Below, piece by piece: positions 1 to 5,015 of a stretch of 5,793 nt of DNA (positions within the stretch are counted from its first letter, which is position 1; each line of letters starts with the position of its first letter). Below the pieces are notes generated by a model. The model saw nothing but the letters and a program-made list of their open reading frames with translations. It did no database searches and was not told the DNA's origin. The DNA is from CS1-C013 sp964353745 (lineage in GTDB: Archaea; Aenigmatarchaeota; Aenigmatarchaeia; Aenigmatarchaeales; Aenigmatarchaeaceae), in the NCBI GenBank assembly GCA_964353745.1, contig CAYGWD010000034.1, forward strand, positions 1-5,793, written 5' to 3'. Position numbers and translations under genes: made by a program.

Positions 1-88
1 AAAACTTGTAGATTAACGTTGAGACGAATAAGACTAGAGACGCTATTATAATTTCTTCTATTCCTGCTGGCAAACCTATCAAGCTCAT
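1..88 (-). CDS. EMC3/TMCO1-like (DUF106) membrane protein, N-terminal fragment
   Basis: Only the first 29 codons lie in the window; the gene runs off the left edge. The fragment reads MSLIGLPAGIEEI, then a hydrophobic run (about residues 12-26, IIIASLVLFVSTLI) ending in YKF, which fits an N-terminal membrane helix followed by a basic cytoplasmic segment. Known context: in many archaea the gene directly after secY-adk encodes a DUF106 protein, a relative of the YidC/Oxa1/EMC3 insertases that place membrane proteins in the bilayer. The family call rests mainly on this position plus the opening helix, because the diagnostic part is outside the window. The ATG at 88-86 overlaps the adk TGA by 4 nt (ATGA), and a GGTG ribosome-binding element lies 7 nt upstream, so translation is probably coupled to adk. 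Confidence 0.6.
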   Translation of the reverse strand, partial: MSLIGLPAGIEEIIIASLVLFVSTLIYKF

Positions 89-729
89 TTTTTAACACCC
101 AATGCCACTAGTATCTTACCGACCACTATCTCTGGCGGCGTTTCTATTTTATCGTTCGAAATGTTTAAAAGTATACCTTTATTCTTGTAGTAATCTATTA
201 AAGGCTTTGTTTTTTCTTCATACTCCCTCAACCTTTTTTTGATTGCCTCTTCCTTGTCATCATCCCTCTGCATTAGTCTTCCACCGCACTTGTCGCAAAT
301 GCCCTCTTTCTTAGGTTTGAGGTAACCTAGATTATAAATTTCTCCGCATTTTTCGCAAGTCACTCTCAGAGAAAGTCTCTTAATCAACACCCAATCCGGC
401 ACGACTAGGTTTATCACATAATCTAATTTTGTTATTTTTTCCAATCCTTCTGCTTGCTTAAGAGTTCTTGGGAATCCATCGAATATGAAACCCTTTTTAC
501 AGTCCGGTTCGCTCAATCTGTTTTTTACGGTTTCCAATGTTATATCATCTGGAACAAGCACGCCAGACTTTAAGAACTTGTCCACCTCTTTACCCAACGG
601 TGTTCCTTGAGCCATATTGTCACGGAAGATTTGCCCTGTTGATATGTGCGGCATTCCAAATATAGCGCTTAGCCTAGAAGCATAAGTTCCTTTCCCTGAT
701 CCTTGTGGACCCATTATTATCAATTTCAT
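85..729 (-). CDS. adk: Adenylate kinase, long form with zinc-type LID
   Basis: Adenylate kinase (214 aa) interconverts ATP + AMP and 2 ADP in the cytoplasm. Seen in the sequence: the P-loop GPQGSGKGT at residues 7-15; the AMP-binding region beginning STGQIFRD at 30-37; DGFPRT at 84-89; a LID domain with two Cys-x2-Cys pairs (C125/C128 and C145/C148) that should bind one zinc; and the LID-closing arginines in the QRDDD...KKRLREY stretch (154-170). The length and LID are those of the bacterial-type long Adk, not the shorter AdkA family of methanogens and Sulfolobus. The start at 729 is 1 nt after the secY stop and has a good AGGAG 6 nt upstream. Position directly after secY is conserved in many genomes. 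The stop overlaps the next start as ATGA. Confidence in the function is high. Confidence 0.96.
   Translation of the reverse strand: MKLIIMGPQGSGKGTYASRLSAIFGMPHISTGQIFRDNMAQGTPLGKEVDKFLKSGVLVPDDITLETVKNRLSEPDCKKGFIFDGFPRTLKQAEGLEKITKLDYVINLVVPDWVLIKRLSLRVTCEKCGEIYNLGYLKPKKEGICDKCGGRLMQRDDDKEEAIKKRLREYEEKTKPLIDYYKNKGILLNISNDKIETPPEIVVGKILVALGVKK
96..99 (-). promoter_or_regulatory. Shine-Dalgarno GGTG for the EMC3-like gene
   Basis: On the minus strand GGTG sits 7 nt before the ATG at 88, inside the last codons of adk. It pairs with the archaeal 16S 3' end (AUCACCUCCU) and supports this start for the otherwise truncated reading frame. Confidence 0.45.
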
Positions 730-730
730 A

Positions 731-2266
731 TTATTCTCCTAAAAACTTTCTAAGAACTGGAGGCATGTCCTCACCATGTTGTGCAGTTATCTGTTCGTAT
801 AGCTGGTAGACAATCATAACACCAAGAAGCAATCCTGTCCCTGTACCAATCGCGGATGTCAGGTCTGCATAAGCCGCTAGGAATCCTACGAAAGCACCGC
901 CCAAAATTGTCAACGCTGGTATGTACCTGTCCAAAACATTCTCGACAATCCTCGGATCATGCCTGAAACCGGGAATCATTATGGAATACGTCTTGAACTG
1001 ATCCGCAACCGATTTTGCGTCCATGCCGGACGTCGCAGTCCAAAAAACAGAGAACACCACCGAGCCCAGAACATAAGCGCTGATATAGATAAAAGCGTGA
1101 AACAGACTGTCAAGGGTTATGCCTGGGAGGTTGAAGTTCAGAATGAAGAAATAACCTACAGCCATTCCAATGACCGCTCCTAGGATGCACATCTTTAGTG
1201 CGTTTTTCTTTAGAACTTTTATGGCAAGGATAACAAAAAGTAGAGCAATGACGCTCCCCATTATGGTGACTATCATTATGCCGATTTCGCTCGAGGGGGC
1301 AGAAAGATAATACACCAGACCGCCGGGGTTTGGAGATCCCTGATCGCTAAATGTTCCAAGAATGGTTATTCCTTTTTGATAAAGAACCTTGCCCAAGACT
1401 TGCAGGTTTGCCATAACAGCCGCCACCAAAATGACTGGTATGTTTGAAGTGTACAAGAACTTCAGAGGCCATCTTCTAGAAGCGAATTTTCCATAGGGCA
1501 TGGAAAATGCCATTGGTATTTCAACTTCAATGCCCTGAACAAATACGACTATTATAAAGACTAAAAGCGTTCCCAACAGAGGAATCAGGCCCAACAAACT
1601 AGGGGCTCCTTGAATGAGCGTTGTTATAAACAAAGGTATTATTCCAGAAGGATATTCGCCACTAATGGGCAGCGCGCCTGCTTGGGTTAACGGATTTAAT
1701 GTCCTAACAAGTATCGTCTTTGCAACTCCGGCTACTATGAATAATGAAACTCCTGAACCGAATCCCCATTTTGAAACAACCTCATCCATGAACATTATGA
1801 TTATTCCGCCAATGGTCAGCTGAAGAATGACGGCTATCATCAGACCTATGCCAGGCGTTGCCGGGGGAACTGCATTGGCAATTACATAAGCCGTACCCTC
1901 TATGAAACAGAAGGCTATGATCAATATTTTCTGTGTGCCGCTGAATTTTTTCTTATCATCCTCATCAGACAAGTCCCAATTGATAATCTTGCTTCCCACC
2001 AACAATTGCAATATTATCGAAGCAGTTACTATTGGCCCTATGCCAAGTGTTATTATCGAGCCGAACCTTGAGCCGAAAACTATTTCTAGGAACTCAAATC
2101 TCGCTATTGCATTGGAGTTGACTCCATAGACTGTTATCGAACCTAGAACAAAGAACAAAACTAAAATTATTATGGTCCACTTGGCCTTTTCTCTGAACGT
2201 TAGCTTCTGGACAGGTTCTTTAACAGATGGTATGTAAGAAGCTATTTTTGTTATAATATTAGGCAT
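731..2266 (-). CDS. secY: Protein translocase subunit SecY (Sec61 alpha), enlarged
   Basis: SecY is the pore-forming subunit of the Sec translocon in the cytoplasmic membrane. Family signatures seen: FGS..ITLGIGPIVTASIILQ (65-87, plug and TM2); GFGSGVSLFI (168-177, TM5); EVEIPMAF (247-254) and a basic SRRWPLKF cytoplasmic loop (263-270) before TM7; TATSGMDAKSVADQ (410-423) in the TM8-TM9 loop; LDRYIPA (445-451) opening TM9; and GTGTGLLLGVMIVYQLYEQI (474-493), TM10. At 511 aa it is longer than the roughly 435-residue SecY of Methanocaldococcus. Most of the surplus is a stretch at about 325-380 holding two additional hydrophobic segments between TM7 and TM8, and a smaller surplus lies between TM5 and TM6. 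The ATG at 2266 overlaps the uL15 stop by 8 nt; a GGCGAT element, one mismatch from GGTGAT, is 5 nt upstream. It is followed after 1 nt by adk. Confidence 0.97.
   Translation of the reverse strand: MPNIITKIASYIPSVKEPVQKLTFREKAKWTIIILVLFFVLGSITVYGVNSNAIARFEFLEIVFGSRFGSIITLGIGPIVTASIILQLLVGSKIINWDLSDEDDKKKFSGTQKILIIAFCFIEGTAYVIANAVPPATPGIGLMIAVILQLTIGGIIIMFMDEVVSKWGFGSGVSLFIVAGVAKTILVRTLNPLTQAGALPISGEYPSGIIPLFITTLIQGAPSLLGLIPLLGTLLVFIIVVFVQGIEVEIPMAFSMPYGKFASRRWPLKFLYTSNIPVILVAAVMANLQVLGKVLYQKGITILGTFSDQGSPNPGGLVYYLSAPSSEIGIMIVTIMGSVIALLFVILAIKVLKKNALKMCILGAVIGMAVGYFFILNFNLPGITLDSLFHAFIYISAYVLGSVVFSVFWTATSGMDAKSVADQFKTYSIMIPGFRHDPRIVENVLDRYIPALTILGGAFVGFLAAYADLTSAIGTGTGLLLGVMIVYQLYEQITAQHGEDMPPVLRKFLGE
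736..740 (-). promoter_or_regulatory. Shine-Dalgarno AGGAG for adk
   Basis: AGGAG on the minus strand, 6 nt before the adk ATG at 729, is embedded in the last secY codons (Leu-Gly-Glu-stop). It is the clearest ribosome-binding site in the window and fixes the adk start. Confidence 0.75.
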
Positions 2267-2672
2267 TTTCTATCGCCTTCCCACCTGCACTCTCAATTTT
2301 TTGTTTTGCTTTTTCAACAAACTTTTTAGCCTTTATTGTCAACGGCTGGGTCAACTCTCCTGTTGAAATAACCTTGCCATAACCGAATTCAGAAATATCA
2401 ATCTCGGTCTTATTCAGTCTTTTAGCAAGCGCGTCAATGTCTCTTATAGTTATTGCCTTTACTTCTCTTAATGCCTTGGGAGGAATGGTGAATCCTTTCT
2501 TAATGAAATATTCAGGCTCGAACCTGATTGCCCATGATTTCTTATGCTTGGACCTCCCTGACAATCCTCTTCCGCCTCTTGAACCTGCTCCCCTGTTCTT
2601 CTTATGACTGCCCTTGCCGCAAGTTCTTGCTCCTCTCTTCTTTCTGATTTTTCTAACTCTATGAACAACCAT
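2259..2672 (-). CDS. rpl15: 50S ribosomal protein uL15
   Basis: Large-subunit protein uL15 (137 aa), which threads a basic, glycine-rich N-terminus into 23S rRNA and helps late assembly. Residues 1-46 are very rich in Lys, Arg and Gly (for example RGAGSRGGRGLSGRSKHKKS at 27-46), the extended rRNA-binding arm. The globular part follows (about 47-137), with the GYGKVISTGELTQPLTIKAK stretch (97-116) and the C-terminal KIESAGGKAI signature (125-134). Length and signatures match archaeal uL15. The ATG at 2672 is preceded by GTGAT with a 4-nt spacer. It is the only gene here separated from its upstream neighbour by a real gap (43 nt after uL30), so it is the one cistron that cannot simply rely on stop-start overlap. 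Its last codons contain the secY start. Confidence 0.96.
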   Translation of the reverse strand: MVVHRVRKIRKKRGARTCGKGSHKKNRGAGSRGGRGLSGRSKHKKSWAIRFEPEYFIKKGFTIPPKALREVKAITIRDIDALAKRLNKTEIDISEFGYGKVISTGELTQPLTIKAKKFVEKAKQKIESAGGKAIENA

Positions 2673-2676
2673 TTAA

Positions 2677-2681
2677 ATCAC
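2677..2681 (-). promoter_or_regulatory. Shine-Dalgarno GTGAT for uL15
   Basis: GTGAT on the minus strand, 4 nt before the uL15 ATG, is complementary to the AUCAC of the archaeal anti-Shine-Dalgarno sequence. It lies in the 43-nt uL30-uL15 spacer (2673-2715), which is otherwise AT-rich with no convincing TATA/BRE promoter or hairpin. Confidence 0.5.
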
Positions 2682-2715
2682 ATTCAATAATAACAAAGAG
2701 TTGTGTGAGTAACCA

Positions 2716-3141
2716 TCAAATCATCCTCTTCAGCAATTCGTTGATCTCCTTGCCTCTATAGCCAAGCTCACCTTTGGGGTAATGTTGCTTGATTGAATGT
2801 TTGAAACCTTTGGAAGGCGGAGTCAGTCTGAAAACAGGCTTTATTGTTTCTGGAACTTTTTGATTCTCTTTTATTTTCTTGAAAACTTCCTCTGCCTCCT
2901 CTTTTGTCAATCTCTTGTTGCCTGGCTTTCTTCCCCTCTTCTCGACTAATGATTTTAAAACAGTATCATCAATCTCTCCCCATGTAACTCTGTCCTTGAC
3001 TTTCTGCAGCATTCCTTTTTCAACGTCATCTTCTTTCAACAGAACGCAGTGCATTTTTCTGTTTAATCGAAGCATTTTCAAAGTGTCCACAAAGTCTTTC
3101 CTTATCTTAACCAAACCCTTTAGTCTAATAACAGCATACAT
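2716..3141 (-). CDS. rpl30: 50S ribosomal protein uL30, archaeal long form
   Basis: Large-subunit protein uL30 (141 aa from the chosen start). The ferredoxin-like core common to all uL30 is at about 1-55: MYAVIRLKGLVKIRKDF, then TLKMLRLNRKMHCVLL. The rest is the archaeal/eukaryotic C-terminal extension, with the conserved KGFKHSIKQHYPKGELGYRG stretch (111-130) and the final EINELLKRM. Bacterial uL30 has only about 60 residues. The frame could open six codons upstream at a TTG (3159), adding MGRLDK, but that would overlap uS5 by 17 nt. The ATG at 3141 begins just where archaeal uL30 proteins begin and leaves a 1-nt gap after the uS5 TAA, so I prefer it. It lies between uS5 and uL15 in the canonical order. 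Confidence 0.95.
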   Translation of the reverse strand: MYAVIRLKGLVKIRKDFVDTLKMLRLNRKMHCVLLKEDDVEKGMLQKVKDRVTWGEIDDTVLKSLVEKRGRKPGNKRLTKEEAEEVFKKIKENQKVPETIKPVFRLTPPSKGFKHSIKQHYPKGELGYRGKEINELLKRMI

Positions 3142-3142
3142 T

Positions 3143-3946
3143 TTATCCAACCTTCCCAATGCTCATTCCAACCTCTTTCTCGAATTCTGGTTTTATTTTA
3201 TAGGTGTCTAATTTCTTAAGGGCATTAAAATTGGCCCTGATCAAATTGGCTCTCATCTGTGTGTTGCCCCTAGTCTTGCACCATACATCGCTTATCCCTG
3301 CCAGCCTGAGCAATTTCTTAACCTCGTTAGAAACGCACAAACCAATGCCCTTTGGCGCTGGTATGAGCTTGACAATAACAGAGCCGCACTTGCCTTCGAC
3401 TGTAAAGGGAATAGAGTGGTTTGAACCGCAAGAGCACTCCCAAGAGCCGCAACCTCTTCTTATGGGAATTATGCTAAGCTTGGCCTTGTTTGTGGATTTT
3501 TCAATTACCTCTTGATTTTTACCTGGCGGACCTGAAGCCAGACCCAAGCCAGCATAGCCGTCCTTGTTGCCGACAACTGTCATGACAGATATCCTGTAAC
3601 GCCTGCCGCTCTTGTGCATCCTCGAAGATCTTTTGAATGGCGTTCTCCTTATTCCTCCGCCCTTTCCAGTAGAGCCGCCAATAAGAATTATATCTTTTTC
3701 AAGATTAGGAATAAGAGCGTCAACTATCGTAGGCTCGGAGATCTTGAGTCCTTGCGCAAAAACCTTTGCAATGTCTGTCACTTCTCCTGCCAAAACTTTC
3801 TTACCCAATTCTGTCTTAGCCTTCCATGCCTCTATGGTTGGAGATTTTGCTTTTTCTGGCGCTTTAGTTTTCTCTTCTACTATCTCTTCTGCTTTTTTTA
3901 TGCTCTCTTCTTTTTCAACTTCTTGTTTTTTCGGTTCTCTTGGCAT
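3143..3946 (-). CDS. rps5: 30S ribosomal protein uS5, enlarged
   Basis: Small-subunit protein uS5 (267 aa), at the mRNA entry side of the 30S subunit and important for decoding accuracy. Archaeal features seen: WKAKTELGKKV (41-51); the dsRNA-binding-like fold with MTVVGNKDGYAGLG (122-135); the archaeal cysteine cluster RRGCGSWECSCG (163-174; C166, C171, C173); and the C-terminal domain with VKLIPAPKGIGL (192-203), LRLAGISDVW (213-222) and RANFNALKKL (237-246). It is longer than the roughly 210 residues usual in archaea for three reasons: a Lys/Glu-rich, probably disordered N-terminus (1-37), a Gly/Arg-rich insertion at about 89-112, and a short C-terminal tail (250-267). The start at 3946 is 1 nt after the uL18 stop. 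No other methionine lies between it and the conserved core. Confidence 0.96.
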   Translation of the reverse strand: MPREPKKQEVEKEESIKKAEEIVEEKTKAPEKAKSPTIEAWKAKTELGKKVLAGEVTDIAKVFAQGLKISEPTIVDALIPNLEKDIILIGGSTGKGGGIRRTPFKRSSRMHKSGRRYRISVMTVVGNKDGYAGLGLASGPPGKNQEVIEKSTNKAKLSIIPIRRGCGSWECSCGSNHSIPFTVEGKCGSVIVKLIPAPKGIGLCVSNEVKKLLRLAGISDVWCKTRGNTQMRANLIRANFNALKKLDTYKIKPEFEKEVGMSIGKVG

Positions 3947-3947
3947 A

Positions 3948-4436
3948 TTAACCCACTATCTTATTTTTAACCTCTTCAAACTGTTTTTCCAAATCTTTTG
4001 AAATGTGTCTTCCTTTGATCCTGTCCTCAGAAGGTAAAATCTCTTCTGAGCATGGAACTTTAATTCCCGAGTCCAAAACACCTTTTAATGCAGCATAAAT
4101 TCTCGAACCCTTGGTCGAAATCTGCAAGCCTATATCCAAGACTGCCTCTTCTATTTTTTTATTCTTTGCCTTTTTCCCTGCCAACAAACCTGTCAGGTAG
4201 GATGCGGGAACATTCCCTGTTCTGATCCATCCTAGTTTTTTCAACTCGGTTGAATTTGCCTCAGCTATTGTCTGGTCGCCATTTGGCACAAAATTGATAA
4301 ATTGAACAGAAATGTTAGACAAACTTCTTCTGATAACCAGCCTGGTCTTTTTGGATTTCAACAGAGCCAGCCTCTTCCTGTAATTAGTCTTGTTTTCTCT
4401 CCTTCTTTTGAACGGCGTCAAATAATTTTTCTTCAT
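3948..4436 (-). CDS. rpl18: 50S ribosomal protein uL18
   Basis: Large-subunit protein uL18 (162 aa), which binds 5S rRNA and, with uL5, forms the central protuberance. Seen: the basic N-terminal arm PFKRRRENKTNYRKRLALLK (8-27), conserved in archaeal and eukaryotic members; TRLVIRRS (31-38); the PNGDQTIAEANS segment (51-62); GWIRTGNVPASYLTGLLAG (69-87); EEAVLDIGLQ (96-105); and GVLDSGIKVPCSE (119-131). The C-terminal tail after about 140 is charged and shorter than in haloarchaea. The ATG at 4436 overlaps the eL19 TGA by 4 nt; a GAGGATGAG stretch just upstream gives only a loose Shine-Dalgarno match, so coupling to eL19 translation is likely. uS5 follows after 1 nt. Confidence 0.96.
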   Translation of the reverse strand: MKKNYLTPFKRRRENKTNYRKRLALLKSKKTRLVIRRSLSNISVQFINFVPNGDQTIAEANSTELKKLGWIRTGNVPASYLTGLLAGKKAKNKKIEEAVLDIGLQISTKGSRIYAALKGVLDSGIKVPCSEEILPSEDRIKGRHISKDLEKQFEEVKNKIVG

Positions 4437-4855
4437 TTTTTCTCATCCTCTAAAAGTTCTTTATCCTTCAAGTAAGACATCAGGTGCGCTCTGCTTCTGA
4501 AAGCGCTGCCCTTTATCATCTTGTAAATCTTTCTATAGGCAAACGGCTTTAATCTTCCTTTGCCTCTCAATTCCCTCAACAGCATTCTTTGGGGCCTGAC
4601 AATCTTTAGCCAATCGGTTTTTTTACCCAACCTTGTTAATCGTGAGCCTTTTCTGCTTCCAGCTTTTTGCTGTCTCCTCTTCGCTCCTGTCTCCACCTTT
4701 TTATTAGGGATCTTTTTTATCACGCCTTCTTTAATGAATCTTCTGATATCTCTCCTTGTTATCGCCTGTTTAACTTTTTCATTTTTCGGATCTATCCAAA
4801 CCTTTTCAGCCCCGCACTTCAGTATCTTCGCTGCAAGTTTTCTTTGTATGCTCAT
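4433..4855 (-). CDS. rpl19e: 50S ribosomal protein eL19
   Basis: Archaeal/eukaryotic large-subunit protein eL19 (140 aa), with no bacterial counterpart. The N-terminal helical domain carries QRKLAAKILKCGAEKVWIDP (4-23) and AITRRDIRRFIKEGVI (31-46). A basic linker follows, with KRRQQKAGSRKGSRLTRLGK (59-78), and then the C-terminal helix with VRPQRMLLRELRGKGRL (86-102) and AYRKIYKMIKG (105-115). The order and spacing are those of the family and the length is normal for archaea. The ATG at 4855 overlaps the stop of the upstream zinc-ribbon gene (ATGA) and has GTGAT 3 nt upstream; the stop overlaps the uL18 start in the same way. In most archaea eL19 directly follows eL32; here two other genes separate them. 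Confidence 0.96.
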   Translation of the reverse strand: MSIQRKLAAKILKCGAEKVWIDPKNEKVKQAITRRDIRRFIKEGVIKKIPNKKVETGAKRRQQKAGSRKGSRLTRLGKKTDWLKIVRPQRMLLRELRGKGRLKPFAYRKIYKMIKGSAFRSRAHLMSYLKDKELLEDEKK

Positions 4856-5013
4856 GTAATCACATCTTCTCTATTAAACGATGACTCTAATATTACACCG
4901 AATTCGTTGAAAAAAGTTTTGCAACTAGGACAAATAAAAACGTCTGGATTTTGTTTCCAGCTCTCTCCTTTTATGCCACAGGATGGACATCTTTTTTTAC
5001 CAATCAAGTACAT
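4852..5013 (-). CDS. Small zinc-ribbon protein of unknown function
   Basis: A 53-residue protein that I do not recognise as a named family. It has two cysteine knuckles, CPSCG (C9, C12) and CPSC (C28, C31), with 15 residues between C12 and C28, the usual layout of a one-zinc ribbon. The second knuckle is followed by a short hydrophobic strand (FGVILE). The arrangement recalls TFB/TFIIB-type and many RNA- or protein-binding ribbons, but that is only fold-level similarity. No signal peptide or membrane segment is seen. Start choice: ATG at 5013 has GAGGT at a good 6-nt distance. The ATG at 5019, two codons earlier, overlaps the upstream TGA as ATGA but has the GAGGT directly touching it; a still longer frame to 5061 would overlap the upstream gene by 46 nt. 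The ATGA overlap with eL19 ties its translation to a ribosomal protein. Confidence 0.75.
   Translation of the reverse strand: MYLIGKKRCPSCGIKGESWKQNPDVFICPSCKTFFNEFGVILESSFNREDVIT
4859..4863 (-). promoter_or_regulatory. Shine-Dalgarno GTGAT for eL19
   Basis: GTGAT on the minus strand, 3 nt before the eL19 ATG, lies inside the final codons of the zinc-ribbon gene. It is the same pentamer found before uL15 and gives eL19 its own initiation signal besides the ATGA overlap. Confidence 0.5.
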
Positions 5014-5015
5014 AA

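Noticed and set aside
959..1183. Plus-strand open frame of 74 codons opposite secY
   Set aside because: It lies wholly antisense to strongly conserved SecY sequence, has no ribosome-binding site or recognisable domain, and its composition is that of a reverse-frame shadow.
2468..2668. Second minus-strand frame inside uL15 starting MFIELEKSERREEQ
   Set aside because: It is an out-of-frame reading of the basic uL15 arm with no family resemblance; uL15 itself is unambiguous.
2673..2715. Promoter or terminator in the uL30-uL15 spacer
   Set aside because: No clear BRE/TATA pair, no stem-loop and no long T-run on the transcribed strand, so it is kept only as a low-interest finding.
3142..3159. 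TTG start for uL30 adding six residues (MGRLDK)
   Set aside because: It reads the uS5 C-terminal codons in another frame; the ATG at 3141 matches the usual archaeal uL30 N-terminus and the tight 1-nt junction.
3612..4001. Plus-strand open frames opposite the uS5 N-terminus, rich in Phe, Ser and Leu
   Set aside because: The hydrophobic, membrane-like look is the mirror of Lys/Glu codons (AAA, AAG, GAA) in uS5; no independent start signal is seen.
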